64,000 bases of DNA from Tardiphaga sp. vice304 (lineage in GTDB: Bacteria; Pseudomonadota; Alphaproteobacteria; Rhizobiales; Xanthobacteraceae). Of the stretch, positions 33,756 to 43,710 are shown piece after piece. Position 1 is the stretch's first letter; every line of letters begins with the position of its first letter. The stretch is taken from positions 5,444,001-5,508,000 of the forward strand of contig NZ_CP041402.1 of the NCBI RefSeq assembly GCF_007018905.1. Direction: 5' to 3'. Both the position numbers and the translations under genes were made by a program. The notes under the pieces are model-generated. The model ran no database searches. It was not told the origin of the DNA and saw nothing but the letters and a program-made list of their open reading frames with translations.

Positions 33756-33892
33756 CCGGCGGCGTAAGGCGGCAGCTGTCTCTGCAGCCGTAGTCCTGCC
33801 GCCACCTATCAGCTGTCGTCGCAGCGAAAGCGGGGAGACAGCTGGAAAGGGTCGCGGGCCGCAGTGACTAAATCGCTTGCTGGGTCGATCCC

Positions 33893-36631
33893 CTACGTCG
33901 CCGCCGTGCCGTCGCCGTCGAGCGCCAGCCGCAGCATGCGCGCGAGGTCGGCGCGGCGATACGGCTTGGTCAAAAGCCGGACCCCGGCATCGACCCGGCC
34001 ATGATGGACGACGGCATCCTCGGTGTAGCCGGAGGTGTACAACACTTTCAGCCCCGGCCGCAGCGCACGGATCTCGTCGGCGAGCTGGCGGCCGTTGATG
34101 CCGGCGCCGAGCACGATATCGGTGAACAGCAGGTCGAACGCCAGCCCCTGTTGCACCATTGCCAGCGCTTCCACGGCGTTGGTGGCGGTATGCACCCGGT
34201 AGCCGAGGCTGACCAGATTGGTGATGACGTAGCTGCGCACCAGTTCATCGTCCTCGACCACCAGCAGAACCTCCTGACCTCCGGTGATCTCGGGCGCCTG
34301 CGTCACCGCCGGTGCCGGGCTGGCCAGTTCGGCGCGCGGCAGGAAGATCTTGATCGTGGTGCCATAACCTTCCTCGCTGTAGATCTTGATATGACCGCCG
34401 GACTGCCGGACGAAGCCATAGACCATGCTGAGGCCGAGGCCGGTGCCCTTGCCGATCGGCTTGGTGGTGAAGAACGGATCGAACACACGGTCGAGAATCG
34501 CGGCGGGAATTCCCGAGCCGGTGTCGCTCACCGCGATCATCGCGTAGGGGCCGGGCACGACTTCGACGTTCTGCCCGGCATAGGCCTCGTCGAGCATGAC
34601 ATTGCCGGTTTCCAGCGTCAGCCGGCCGCCCGAGGGCATCGCGTCGCGGGCGTTGACCGCCAGATTGAGCAGCGCGCTGTAGAGCTGCGCCGGGTCGGCC
34701 AGCACGGGCCAGGGCTCCGCGATCAGCCGGGCTTCGATATCGACCTTCTCGCCGAGTGTCGGCCGCAGCAGCCGCGCGGAGTCGGTGACCATCGCATTGA
34801 TATCGATCAGGCGCGGTTGCAGCGGCTGCTTGCGGGCAAACGCCAGCAATTGGTGGGTGAGGTCGGCGCCGCGGTCGACCGCGTCGTTCAGCATCTGCGC
34901 CACCCGCGCCAGCATCGGCTGGTCCTTGACGCCTTCGCTGATGATCTCGACGCCGCCGGTCAGCACGGTGAGGATGTTGTTGAAGTCGTGCGCCACGCCG
35001 CCGGTGAGCTGGCCGACCGCTTCCATCTTCTGCGCCTGCTGCAGCTGGCGCTCGGTTTCCTTGAACCGTGTCAGGTTGCGGTAGACGACGACGGCGCCGT
35101 CCATCCTGCCGGACGGGCCGGACAGGATGCCGCCGCTGGCGGTGACATGGATCAGATTTGAGTCGCTGCCACGGCGAAAAACAAACTCGACGTTTTCAAA
35201 TCGCTCGCCGCGCAGCGCGCGGGCGAGCGGCGCGTCCTCCGCCGCCAACGGCGTGACGCCATCGGTCTGGAAACGTTGATGGCCCTGCTGATAGGCCGAG
35301 ACGCCGACCGGCAGATTGTGGCCGAACAGCGCCCTGCACACCGCATTGGCGAACACCGTGCGGCCCTGCGCATCCACGATCAGGATGCCATCGGACATGC
35401 TCTCGATAGTCTTGTCGAACACCTCGGATTTTTCGCGCAGCGCCGCATTGGCTGCGCAGACATCGCGCGCCATGCGGGCGAAGGCCGCCGAGAGGATGCC
35501 GATTTCGCCGTTGCCCGCGTCCGGCAGCTGGATCGGCTCGCCGCGCCCGAAACCTTCCACCGCCGCCGTGATCTGACGCAGCGGCCGCGTCAGGACGCGG
35601 GCCATCCAGGTCGCCAGCACGATGGCGACGCCGACCGCGCCCAACGCAATCCACAAATTGGACCGCCGCAGCGCCAACGCCGGCGCCATGATGCTGTCAT
35701 AGGATGCCGTCTCGATGACGCCGAGCAGCGGACCGCCGGCCACATGCGCCGTTGCGATCGCCGCCGCGACCCGCTTGCCCTGCGCGCCCTCGACCAACGC
35801 GGCTCCCCTGCCCTCCGGGCCGATCGCCGCCTCCAGGCCAGGCAACTCGTCCTGCCAGCGGTAGCGCCGTCCGAATTCGAATCCGAAGGCGCGGGACGGG
35901 TCGGGATGCAGCAGGAAATCGCCGGCAGTATTGACGACGTAGATCATCGACCGATCGTCCATCGCGGCACGGATACTGTCGAAGGTCGGCCGGACATCGA
36001 TACTGATCATGAAGATGCCGAACGGGCGGCCTTCGGAATCGTTGATACGCGAGGCGAAGCGCAGCTCCGGGATCTCGGGCAGGTCGGCTTTGCCATCTTC
36101 CTGATTGAACTCGATCGGCGACACATAGACCTGATCCACCGGCAGAGCGATGGCGCCGCGGAAATAGCCGCGATCGCCGATGCGGTGCAGTTCGGCTTGG
36201 GGCACGACGCGGATCGTGCCGCCCGGACCCAGACGGTCCACCCGGATGATCTCGCGACCTCCGTCGGCGATGCCGATCAGGCGCAACTGCCGCACCTCCG
36301 GCTGGAAGCGCAACCGCCCGACATAGATAGCCTCGATCCTTTCCTGCAACTTCGCCGCCGAAATATTCTCGACGGGATCGATGCCGCCGGCCTGCCTGGC
36401 CCGCACCAGCCCGTCATGCGAGGGACTGGCACGCAGCGTCAGCACGTCGCCGCGGACGTCGCGCAGCAGGATGTCGAGCACGCCGAGCCGCGCCCGCGCT
36501 TGCGTCATCAGCCGGTCGAGGCTGACCGGCAGCACGGCGGATTCGACATTGCGGTAGCCCAGCAGGCCGACCGCCGCCATGCCGAGCACCAGCGCCGTCA
36601 TTGCAAGGATCAGGCGGGTCGACAGTCTCAT
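33893..36631 (-). CDS. membrane hybrid histidine kinase (copy 1)
   Basis: A 912-residue sensor kinase with a fused receiver. Order: transmembrane helix (about 8-28), periplasmic dCACHE-like sensor, second helix around residues 325-345, HAMP ([17 protein letters not shown]), PAS, and HisKA with the phospho-acceptor His in [19 protein letters not shown]. HATPase_c follows ([43 protein letters not shown]). The C-terminal receiver has Asp in [11 protein letters not shown] and Lys in [11 protein letters not shown]. The kinase/receiver half is nearly identical in DNA to the neighbouring paralogue at 36908, whereas the sensors differ. The signal is unknown and no separate response regulator adjoins. 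Confidence 0.92.
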   Translation of the reverse strand: MRLSTRLILAMTALVLGMAAVGLLGYRNVESAVLPVSLDRLMTQARARLGVLDILLRDVRGDVLTLRASPSHDGLVRARQAGGIDPVENISAAKLQERIEAIYVGRLRFQPEVRQLRLIGIADGGREIIRVDRLGPGGTIRVVPQAELHRIGDRGYFRGAIALPVDQVYVSPIEFNQEDGKADLPEIPELRFASRINDSEGRPFGIFMISIDVRPTFDSIRAAMDDRSMIYVVNTAGDFLLHPDPSRAFGFEFGRRYRWQDELPGLEAAIGPEGRGAALVEGAQGKRVAAAIATAHVAGGPLLGVIETASYDSIMAPALALRRSNLWIALGAVGVAIVLATWMARVLTRPLRQITAAVEGFGRGEPIQLPDAGNGEIGILSAAFARMARDVCAANAALREKSEVFDKTIESMSDGILIVDAQGRTVFANAVCRALFGHNLPVGVSAYQQGHQRFQTDGVTPLAAEDAPLARALRGERFENVEFVFRRGSDSNLIHVTASGGILSGPSGRMDGAVVVYRNLTRFKETERQLQQAQKMEAVGQLTGGVAHDFNNILTVLTGGVEIISEGVKDQPMLARVAQMLNDAVDRGADLTHQLLAFARKQPLQPRLIDINAMVTDSARLLRPTLGEKVDIEARLIAEPWPVLADPAQLYSALLNLAVNARDAMPSGGRLTLETGNVMLDEAYAGQNVEVVPGPYAMIAVSDTGSGIPAAILDRVFDPFFTTKPIGKGTGLGLSMVYGFVRQSGGHIKIYSEEGYGTTIKIFLPRAELASPAPAVTQAPEITGGQEVLLVVEDDELVRSYVITNLVSLGYRVHTATNAVEALAMVQQGLAFDLLFTDIVLGAGINGRQLADEIRALRPGLKVLYTSGYTEDAVVHHGRVDAGVRLLTKPYRRADLARMLRLALDGDGTAAT

Positions 36632-36907
36632 CCAAAATTCCGCGTCGCCCGCGCCAGCAGAGGGCGCGGTGTTCGATCAATAGGCCATGTTCGCCTGCAC
36701 CGGCGATTTAACAAGATGAATTGCACACAGAGTGACCCTCCGCAGCATTTAAGTGTCCAAACGGATCGCCCGCGCAGCAGTCGGTTCCTGGCCTCGCGCG
36801 CCAAACGGTGCTGGCTGCGCGCCAGGCCAGGGATGGCCACCCGGGCAGCATTGCACCCGTATCATGAACCGAACGACCGACACGGCTGCAGAGCTGGCCG
36901 GGACGAC

Positions 36908-39634
36908 CTACGTCACCGCCATCCCCTCCCCGTCCAGCGCCAGCCGCAGCATCCGGGCCAGATCGGCGCGGCGATAGGGCTTGGTCAGCAGCCGGACCCC
37001 GGCTTCGACCCGGCCGTGATGAACGACGGCATCCTCGGTGTAGCCGGAGGTGTACAACACTTTCAGCCCCGGCCGCAGCGCACGGATCTCGTCGGCGAGC
37101 TGGCGGCCGTTGATGCCGGCGCCTAGCACGATATCGGTGAACAGCAGGTCGAACGCCAGCCCCTGTTGCACCATTGCCAGCGCTTCCACGGCGTTGGTGG
37201 CGGTATGCACCCGGTAGCCGAGGCTGACCAGATTGGTGATGACGTAGCTGCGCACCAGTTCATCGTCCTCGACCACCAGCAGAACCTCCTGACCTCCGGT
37301 GATCTCGGGCGCCTGCGTCACCGCCGGTGCCGGGCCGGCCAGCTCGGCGCACGGCAGGAAGATCTTGATCGTGGTGCCATAACCTTCCTCGCTGTAGATC
37401 TTGATGTGACCGCCGGACTGCAGGACGAAGCCGTAAACCATGCTGAGGCCGAGGCCGGTGCCCTTGCCGATCGGCTTTGTGGTGAAGAACGGATCGAACA
37501 CGCGGTCGAGAATCGCGGCAGGCATCCCCGTGCCGGTGTCGCTCACCGCGATCATCGCATAGGGGCCGGGCACGACTTCGGCGTTCTGCTCGGCATAGGC
37601 CTCGTCGAGCATGACATTGCCGGTTTCCAGCGTCAGCCGGCCGCCCGAGGGCATCGCGTCGCGGGCGTTGACCGCCAGATTGAGCAGTGCGCTGTAGAGC
37701 TGCGCCGGGTCGGCCAGCACGGGCCAGGGCTCCGCGATCAGCCGGGCTTCGATATCGACCTTTTCGCCGAGTGTCGGCCGCAGCAGCCGCGCCGAGTCGG
37801 TGACCACCGCATTGATCTCGATCAGGCGCGGCTGCAGCGGCTGCTTGCGGGCGAAGGCCAGCAATTGGTGGGTGAGATCGGCGCCGCGGTCGACCGCGTC
37901 GTTCAGCATCTGCGCCACCCGCGCCAGCATCGGCTGGTCCTTGACGCCTTCGCTGATGATCTCGACGCCGCCGGTCAGCACGGTGAGGATGTTGTTGAAG
38001 TCGTGCGCCACGCCGCCGGTGAGCTGGCCGACCGCTTCCATCTTCTGCGCCTGGCGAAGCTGGCGTTCGGTCTCGCGAAGTGCGGTGACATTGCGGTACA
38101 GGATCACGGCGCCGCCGAACGAGCCGTCGGCATTGAGAATCGGGCGGCCGCTGGCAGCCACCTGGATCAGCGCCTGGTCCGCAAACCGGATCCCGAGCTC
38201 GACATTGTCGAAGCTCTCGCCGCGCAGCGCCCGCTCGGCCGGGCTGGTGCCTTCCGGCATCGGCGTCACGCCGTCGCAGAGAAAGCGCTTGTATTTCTGC
38301 CGCCAGCGCGTCGAGCCGATGTCCTCGGCCGCGCCGAACAGCGCGACGCAGGTCGGGTTGGCAAAAATCCGCCCGCCCTTCGCGTCAATCACCACCAGCG
38401 CATCGGCCATGCTGGCGATGATCTTGTCGAGCAGCTCCGACTTGATCAGCAGCGCCGCCGAGGTCCGCTCGATCTTGCCGACCGCCTGGACGAAGGCGTC
38501 GACCAGGATGCCGGTCTCGCCGCTCAACCCGCTCGGCACGGTGAGCTGCCCGGTCCTCGAAAACTCGTCCACCGCCCCGGTGATACGGACCACGGGACCC
38601 GCCAGCGAGCGCGACAGGCACATCGCAAGCATCACGGCGCCGATCACCGCGAACAGAGCGACGGTCAACCCGGCGTTCTGCAGCGCGATGGCCGGCGCCA
38701 TGATCCGGTTGAACGGCTCGGTTTCGATCACGCCGGTTCGCAAACCGCTGGAAAGCGGCGCGACCACCATGGCGGCGGCGACCTGCTGGCCGTCGGCCGC
38801 GGTGAACACGGTCGCGGTGCCCTGCTTGTCGCCGAGCGACGCAGCCAGCTTCGGAAAATCATCCTGCCAGCGCCGGTTGGGATCGGCCTGCTCGATCTGC
38901 CCGCCTTTGTAGTTCATCAGATACGGGCCGCTGGCATCGACGAAATGGACTTCGGTGTCGCTGCCCAGCGCCTCGCGGATCCGCTCGAAGATCGGACGCA
39001 GATCGTATTCGAGCACCAATGCGCCGAACGCTTCGCCGGCCGGCCCGCGTAGCGGCGCGGCCACCGAGATCGACGGGACCGCCGGCCCGTGCACGGTGCG
39101 CGGCGGCAGAAAGCTGATCGGCGAGAAATACAGTTCAGTGTCCGGCACCGTGAGCGCGCTGCGCAGCAGGTCGTGGTCGCGCGGCGTGAGTTCGGCGGTG
39201 GGGGCGATGCGAAGCACGCCCTCGGCGCCTTCCCGCTCGACCCGGATCAGTTCGCGGCCGCCATGGCTGGCGTCGAGCAGATGATAGGCCGTCAGTCCCA
39301 GCTTGGCGCCCATCATGGCCACATAATCGGCCGTCACATGATGCAGCCATTGCTCTTCGCTCAGCCCGTCCTGCGGATCGATGCCGCCATGGCGGCGCGC
39401 CCGGATCAGCCCCTGATGCGCCGACAGGCTGCGGGTCGACAGCACCTCGTTGCGGACCACGCGCAGGATCGATTCATAGCCGCTGAGCCGGGCCTTTACG
39501 TGCAGCGCCAGTTGCGTCAGCCCGGTCGGGACCACCGTTCGTCCGATATTGTAATAAGCGGTGACGCTGACGGCGCCCACGGCGATCAGCACCAGCGCCG
39601 TCATGGCCAACATCAACCTGGTCGAGAGCTTCAT
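36908..39634 (-). CDS. membrane hybrid histidine kinase (copy 2)
   Basis: A 908-residue paralogue of the kinase at 33893, with the same architecture: transmembrane helix, dCACHE-like periplasmic sensor, transmembrane helix, HAMP, PAS, HisKA ([19 protein letters not shown]), HATPase_c and C-terminal receiver (phospho-acceptor Asp in [11 protein letters not shown]). ATG 39634 ([14 protein letters not shown]) matches the paralogue start; the longer frame to 39790 is not conserved. The sensor half is clearly divergent from copy 1, implying a different ligand, while about 1.05 kb of the 3' half is almost base-identical. The genes are 276 bp apart, same strand, with no other gene between. Confidence 0.92.
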   Translation of the reverse strand: MKLSTRLMLAMTALVLIAVGAVSVTAYYNIGRTVVPTGLTQLALHVKARLSGYESILRVVRNEVLSTRSLSAHQGLIRARRHGGIDPQDGLSEEQWLHHVTADYVAMMGAKLGLTAYHLLDASHGGRELIRVEREGAEGVLRIAPTAELTPRDHDLLRSALTVPDTELYFSPISFLPPRTVHGPAVPSISVAAPLRGPAGEAFGALVLEYDLRPIFERIREALGSDTEVHFVDASGPYLMNYKGGQIEQADPNRRWQDDFPKLAASLGDKQGTATVFTAADGQQVAAAMVVAPLSSGLRTGVIETEPFNRIMAPAIALQNAGLTVALFAVIGAVMLAMCLSRSLAGPVVRITGAVDEFSRTGQLTVPSGLSGETGILVDAFVQAVGKIERTSAALLIKSELLDKIIASMADALVVIDAKGGRIFANPTCVALFGAAEDIGSTRWRQKYKRFLCDGVTPMPEGTSPAERALRGESFDNVELGIRFADQALIQVAASGRPILNADGSFGGAVILYRNVTALRETERQLRQAQKMEAVGQLTGGVAHDFNNILTVLTGGVEIISEGVKDQPMLARVAQMLNDAVDRGADLTHQLLAFARKQPLQPRLIEINAVVTDSARLLRPTLGEKVDIEARLIAEPWPVLADPAQLYSALLNLAVNARDAMPSGGRLTLETGNVMLDEAYAEQNAEVVPGPYAMIAVSDTGTGMPAAILDRVFDPFFTTKPIGKGTGLGLSMVYGFVLQSGGHIKIYSEEGYGTTIKIFLPCAELAGPAPAVTQAPEITGGQEVLLVVEDDELVRSYVITNLVSLGYRVHTATNAVEALAMVQQGLAFDLLFTDIVLGAGINGRQLADEIRALRPGLKVLYTSGYTEDAVVHHGRVEAGVRLLTKPYRRADLARMLRLALDGEGMAVT

Positions 39635-39838
39635 GGCGATTCCGCCGGGCGAAGCGCCTGCGGCGCTCCGAATAAGGTACCATGATGGTAGGTTCCATGC
39701 TGGCATGCCACGGCGATTCCACAAGGTGAAATACCGTGGCATGGCCGGCCAGGCCGAAATTCGGTATCTGGATACGCAAATGGCGCGCAATCGGCGCCCG
39801 GGATCAACTGGCGCCGAGGCGTCGACGGAGGCAGGGCA

Positions 39839-40201
39839 ATGGTCTGGACTGGAAACCTATTGGTGGCGCTGGTGGCGGCGCTGCACGTCTATTTCATGGT
39901 GCTGGAGATGTTTCTCTGGACCCGGCCCTATGGCCTGAAGACCTTCGGCAACACGCTGACCAAGGCGCAAGCATCCGCCGTGCTCGCCGCCAATCAGGGT
40001 CTGTATAATGGCTTCCTCGCCGCCGGCCTCGTCTGGAGCCTGCTGCACGCCGCGCCGGCCTTCGCCTGGCAGCTGAAAGTCTTCTTCCTGCTGTGCGTGA
40101 TCACAGCAGGCCTGTACGGCGCCTGGAGCGTCAGCCGCAAGATCCTGTTCGTGCAGGCGCTGCCCGCGGCGATCGCACTCGCCGTGGTCACGCTGGCTTG
40201 A
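39839..40201 (+). CDS. DUF1304 membrane protein
   Basis: A 120-residue protein with four membrane segments matching DUF1304: LLVALVAALHVYFMVLEMFLW, a loop with TKAQASAVLAANQGLYNGFLAAGLVW, and KVFFLLCVITAGLYGAWSVSRKILFVQALPA. ATG 39839 is preceded by GAGG at a suitable distance. The function is unknown. It is transcribed away from the kinase pair, so the 204-bp gap holds both promoters. Confidence 0.9.
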   Translation: MVWTGNLLVALVAALHVYFMVLEMFLWTRPYGLKTFGNTLTKAQASAVLAANQGLYNGFLAAGLVWSLLHAAPAFAWQLKVFFLLCVITAGLYGAWSVSRKILFVQALPAAIALAVVTLA

Positions 40202-40213
40202 GCAGCGCGACCT

Positions 40214-40350
40214 CTTTTCCTTCTCCCCTTGTGGGAAGGTGGCGCCGACGAAGTCGGCGTCGGATGAGAGGGAGCGACGGAGCGCAACACTACCCCTCAC
40301 CCGTCCGCGCTGACGCGCGGCCACCCTCTCCCACAAGGGGAGAGGGGAAG
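40214..40350. repeat. family A palindromic repeat
   Basis: Units TTCTCCCCTTGTGGGAAGG with GCGCCGACGAAGTCGGCG, then CCCTCACCCGTCCGCGC and CCTCTCCCACAAGGGGAGAGG. It lies between the convergent DUF1304 and MXKDX genes, next to a perfect terminator. Confidence 0.85.
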
Positions 40351-40355
40351 AAAAC

Positions 40356-40387
40356 AAAAAGCCGCGCTGTTGCCAGCGCGGCTTTTT
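40356..40387. terminator. bidirectional intrinsic terminator
   Basis: Perfect 14-bp stem AAAAAGCCGCGCTG (40356-40369) and CAGCGCGGCTTTTT (40374-40387) with a 4-nt loop, giving T-runs on both strands. It should end the MXKDX gene on the minus strand and any read-through from DUF1304. Confidence 0.9.
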
Positions 40388-40402
40388 CTAGTTCGGCAGA
40401 GC

Positions 40403-40717
40403 TTACTTGCTCATGCTGCCCTTGGACATGCCATCCTTGGCCATGCCGTCCTTGGCCATGCCGTCCTTGGCCATGCCGTCCTTGGCCATGCCGTCCTTAT
40501 GCATGCCATCCTTCTTCATGCTGTCCTTCTTCATGCCGGTGGTGGTACCCATCTTGCCGCTGTCGGAGCGATCAACGGCGACGCCGGTGCTGGTCGTGCC
40601 GGGCTGGTTGATGCCGGCACCGGTCGAGGACGGCTGCGGCGCGTTCGGATTGGCCTGCGCGAAAGCGGCGCCGGTCATCAGGGCGGTGATGGCGGTAGCG
40701 AGAATAATCTTCTTCAT
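40403..40717 (-). CDS. exported pentapeptide MXKDX repeat protein
   Basis: A 104-residue secreted or periplasmic protein. The first 23 residues form a signal peptide (MKKIILATAITALMTGAAFA, cleavage after AFA). The mature part has a Pro/Thr/Ser-rich linker and then about eight tandem units of the MXKDG type (MKKDS, MKKDG, MHKDG, four MAKDG, MSKGS), the defining feature of this family. The repeats are 15-bp units in the DNA at about 40405-40540. The role is unknown; a Met/Lys/Asp surface could bind metal or polyanions. GGAGG lies upstream of ATG 40717. Confidence 0.92.
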   Translation of the reverse strand: MKKIILATAITALMTGAAFAQANPNAPQPSSTGAGINQPGTTSTGVAVDRSDSGKMGTTTGMKKDSMKKDGMHKDGMAKDGMAKDGMAKDGMAKDGMSKGSMSK

Positions 40718-40938
40718 GGTGACCTCCGGTTGGTTGTTGCTTGCCTCGACAATGATGAACAACGTTATCCGTTCCGATCTTTGCGCTGATAGCAAAACCA
40801 CCTCCGAAAACTCCAGATGCCGCCACATTTCCCACGGCGCAGGTCAACTTGCCTTCGCTAGTTCCCTGCGTCACACTGTCCGCAACGATGGCGCCAGCAA
40901 TGGAACGACCGTCGGCGACACATCAGGGAGGCATGGCC

Positions 40939-42177
40939 ATGAGGAATTCACACGCCGCGACTTCGTTCGCGCATCTGCTCGCCACCGCGACGATAGCCGT
41001 CGCTTTATCCGCCGCACCCGCTGCAGCGCAAAAGAAATACGATTCCGGCGCCTCCGACAGCGAGATCAGGATCGGCCAGACCGTGCCGTTCTCCGGGCCT
41101 GCGTCCGCCTATTCCTCGATCGGCAAGACCCAGGCGGCGTATTTCCGCATGGTCAACGAACAGGGCGGCGTCAACGGCCGCAAGATCAATCTGATCCAGT
41201 ATGACGACGCCTATTCGCCGCCCAAGGCGGTGGAACAGGTGCGCAAGCTGGTCGAGAGCGACGAGGTGCTGCTGACGTTCCAGATCGTCGGCACGCCGTC
41301 CAATGCCGCCGTGCAGAAATATCTCAACCAGAAACAGGTGCCGCAACTGTTCTCCGCCACCGGCGCCACGCGATTCTCCGATCCGAAGAACTTTCCGTGG
41401 ACGATGGGCTACAACCCGAACTACCACAGCGAGGGCCGGATCTACGGCAAGTACATTCTGAAAAACTATCCCGCCGCCAAGATCGCTATCCTCTGGCAGA
41501 ACGACGACCTCGGCCGCGACTATGTCAACGGCATCAAGGCCGGGCTCGGCGACAAGGCCGCGAGCATGATCGTCTCCGACGCCTCCTACGAACTCGCCGA
41601 CCCGACGATCGACTCGCAGATCGTCAAGCTGAAATCCTCCGGCGCAGATCTCTTGTTCTCGGCCTCGACGCCGAAATTCGCAGCACAAGCCATCAAGAAG
41701 GTGGCCGACTTGGGCTGGAAGCCCGTGCACATCGTCGACATCAACGCCACCTCGGTCGGCGCCGTGCTGGTGCCCGCGGGACTGGAGAATTCGAAGGGGC
41801 TGATCTCGACGAATTACGGCAAGGACCCGCTCGACCCGCAATGGAAGGACGATGCAGGCATGAAGCGCTATTTCGCCTTCATGGACAAATACTATCCCGA
41901 GGGCGACAAGAACTCGAACTTCAACACCTACGCCTATGACAATGCGCAGCTGATGGTGAAGGTGCTGGAGCGCTGCGGCAACGAGCTGACCCGCGCCAAT
42001 GTGATGAAGCAGGCGACGTCGCTGTCCGGCTACGGCAGCGACCTGCTGCTCCCCGGCATCACCTACTCCAGCTCGCCGACGGATTACCGCGTCAACAAGC
42101 AATTGCAGATGCAGCGGTTTAACGGCGAGAGGTGGGAGCTGTTCGGGCCGATCATCGAGGACGATGCGGCGGGGTGA
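40939..42177 (+). CDS. branched-chain amino-acid-type ABC substrate-binding protein
   Basis: Periplasmic ligand-binding protein of the LivJ/peripla_BP_6 family, 412 residues. It has a signal peptide ending AAPAAAQ at about residue 31. Typical folds follow: IRIGQTVPFSGPASAYSSIGK, YFRMVNEQGGVNGRKINLIQYDDAYSPPKAVEQVRKLVE, AILWQNDDLGRDYVNGIKAGL, and WELFGPIIEDD at the end. Of two ATGs, 40939 is 7 nt from AGGGAGG, while 40933 is 1 nt away. No permease or ATPase genes adjoin, so it is an orphan binding protein. Aromatic acids, amides or branched amino acids are possible ligands. Confidence 0.92.
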   Translation: MRNSHAATSFAHLLATATIAVALSAAPAAAQKKYDSGASDSEIRIGQTVPFSGPASAYSSIGKTQAAYFRMVNEQGGVNGRKINLIQYDDAYSPPKAVEQVRKLVESDEVLLTFQIVGTPSNAAVQKYLNQKQVPQLFSATGATRFSDPKNFPWTMGYNPNYHSEGRIYGKYILKNYPAAKIAILWQNDDLGRDYVNGIKAGLGDKAASMIVSDASYELADPTIDSQIVKLKSSGADLLFSASTPKFAAQAIKKVADLGWKPVHIVDINATSVGAVLVPAGLENSKGLISTNYGKDPLDPQWKDDAGMKRYFAFMDKYYPEGDKNSNFNTYAYDNAQLMVKVLERCGNELTRANVMKQATSLSGYGSDLLLPGITYSSSPTDYRVNKQLQMQRFNGERWELFGPIIEDDAAG

Positions 42178-42239
42178 GGACTGTTGTGGAGATTATTCAG
42201 TGGAAACACATCTTTCATCGGCAGCAAGCGTAGCAACCA

Positions 42240-43192
42240 TTAAAGCGCGGCCTGCTTTTCAACCCATGGCGTGCCGCGCTCGACGACGGTGTTGGCGTAG
42301 ATGAGGAGCTTGCGAGCGCAGGCGATGAGCGCCTCGTTGTGGCCTTGCCGCGGGCTTTCAGGCGCTCGTAGAGCGCGCACAGGGCCTTGTTCCAGCGGAA
42401 CGAGGCCGGCAGCGCCGCAGCAAACAGCGAGCGACGCAGGCGGCTTCGACCACCTGCAATGTGGCGCTGCCCCCTATGCTTGCCGCTGTCATCGTCGAAC
42501 GGCGCAAGGCCGGCAAGAGCTGCCGCCTTCTCCCGGCTGATTTGGCCGAGCTCAGGCATGCGGATGATCAGCGCCAGCGCAGTCCGCTCGCCGATGCCGG
42601 GGACGCTGAGCACCAGATCGAGGCGCCGCGCCAGATCCGGATGGTCGCGCAGTTGGCCCGCGATTCGTAGGAGTTCGGTGGCTCGGCGCGCCTTCAGCCG
42701 ATCGATGTCGTTGAGGACCAGACGCCGCCGTCGTGGCTCGTCGATATGTTCGAGCCGAGTCTTGAGGCGGACCATGTCTTCCTCGATCTGTTCGACGAAG
42801 GTCAGGTGATCTGCCAGCTCCGTGAGCCTTGGATCCGCGTCGACAGATGGAGGATCGAGCACCGCCGCGCAGGCGGCGACCAGCACGGCATCCAGGGCGT
42901 CGTTCTTGGCGCGCCGCAGATGCAGCCTGGCAAAGTTCTTGACCTGGATCGGCTGCAGCACCAGCACGACGAAGCCTTTGGTGCGCAAATGCGTAACCAC
43001 GCCACGTTCATAACCACCGGTGGCCTCGATACCGACTTTGGTGACGCCTGCCTTACCGAGATCGGCCGCCAACTGCCGCCATCCCGCCGCTACGTTGGGC
43101 ACCTGCCATCGCTGCTCCCGGCCATGCACCGCAATGTCGAGCTTGTCTTTGGCCGTATCGATGCCGGCCGTTTCCGTGTTATTGTTCGTCAT
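42240..43192 (-). pseudogene. IS110-family transposase, frameshifted near the 3' end
   Basis: Starts at ATG 43192 (MTNNNTETAGIDTAKDKLDIAV). It carries IEATGGYERGVV, RRAKNDALDAVLVAACAA and LSVPGIGERTALALIIRMPELG, so the DEDD and transposase_20 regions are recognisable. After YERLKARGKA the frame is lost by a one-base deletion near 42340. The correct continuation in another frame reads HNEALIACARKLLIYANTVV then ERGTPWVEKQAAL, ending at TAA 42240-42242. The frame as read runs on to 42215 with a nonsensical Ser/Thr/Arg tail. Probably inactive, unless the base is a sequencing error. Confidence 0.85.
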
Positions 43193-43390
43193 CTTCGTCG
43201 ACCCCTGCCTTGTGAAGCGAACCAACTTGTTCCGGCAACCATCCGGGTCCGATGAAGGAGCTGGCGCGATCCCGCTACGGGGCAGTCTCAGACGACTCAG
43301 GGCGGATACGATCCGATCGCCAGCCGCTCTGCCGCGGATGGCCGTCCGCGGCAGAGCATTCCTCTCGGAACGAGCTGACAATATCCCGAT
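43193..43390 (-). ncRNA. candidate bridge RNA region of second IS110 element
   Basis: Non-coding DNA upstream of the transposase with two nested-type structures. One is a perfect 13-bp hairpin, GCTCTGCCGCGGA (43326-43338) with TCCGCGGCAGAGC (43345-43357), loop 6 nt. The other is a stem CTGGCGCGATC (43261-43271) with GATCGCCAG (43315-43323) enclosing about 43 nt. The arrangement parallels the stem-loops upstream of the intact element at 4104. Confidence 0.45.
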
Positions 43391-43401
43391 TTGCTATTAC
43401 A

Positions 43402-43490
43402 AGGGCGGATTAGCGAAGCGTAATGCGCCGCCAAGCTCATCGCGGCGGATTACGCCTGACCGCCGGTGGGCGGACAGGCTAATCCGCCCT
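43402..43490. repeat. intergenic palindromic repeat (family D)
   Basis: Perfect 13-bp inverted repeat AGGGCGGATTAGC (43402-43414) and GCTAATCCGCCCT (43478-43490), with an inner GGCGGATTACGCC segment. It adjoins the right end of the decayed IS110 element. Confidence 0.8.
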
Positions 43491-43618
43491 ACGGGCTAGG
43501 GCGTGTACTCATAAATCGCGCGTCTGTGTGGGAGCTTGAGGCATCTCCGCCATCCGACGTATTACAGACTTAAATTGGAGATCGCCTCAGGTCCGAAAAG
43601 TGCCATGAAGAGACACGG

Positions 43619-43660
43619 CTTGAGCCTTGACCCAAAGAACTTGAGCCTTGACCCAAAGAA
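43619..43660. repeat. 21-bp tandem duplication
   Basis: Two perfect 21-bp copies (43619-43639 and 43640-43660) containing GAGCCTTGACCCAAAGAA. It lies in otherwise featureless intergenic DNA between the family D repeat and the chemotaxis gene terminator. Confidence 0.9.
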
Positions 43661-43662
43661 AG

Positions 43663-43680
43663 AGTCGCCCGTAGGCGGCT
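43663..43680. terminator. probable terminator after chemotaxis receptor gene
   Basis: Seven-pair stem AGTCGCC/GGCGGCT with a CGTA loop, T-run on the plus side (43685-43690) and a weaker CTTTCTTT on the minus side. Confidence 0.5.
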
Positions 43681-43710
43681 TCTCATTTTTTCTGATCCGA
43701 TACCCGATGC

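Larger units (their letters stand above)
42190..43395 (-). mobile_element. IS110-family element, decayed (ends approximate)
   Basis: A second IS110-type element, unrelated in detail to the one at 3151: transposase with a frameshift and a structured upstream non-coding part. Its right end abuts a family D palindromic repeat; the left end falls between the binding-protein stop and the transposase. No clear core duplication could be identified. Confidence 0.65.

Noticed and set aside
35276..39052. Long plus-strand frames (616 and 628 codons) opposite the hybrid kinases
   Set aside because: Antisense shadows in GC-rich DNA; the two resemble each other only because the kinases underneath are paralogues.
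40438..40500. Short regular 15-bp repeats that could suggest a CRISPR-like array
   Set aside because: There are no spacers; the units are contiguous codons of the MXKDX protein.
40718..40938. Possible general-stress (EcfG-type) promoter upstream of the MXKDX gene
   Set aside because: A GGAAC occurs on the minus strand but no CGTT lies at the required 16-17 bp distance.
43193..43381. Upstream extension of the second IS110 transposase frame
   Set aside because: Same reasoning: the conserved start is at 43192, and the extension is dominated by a 13-bp hairpin rather than protein-like sequence.
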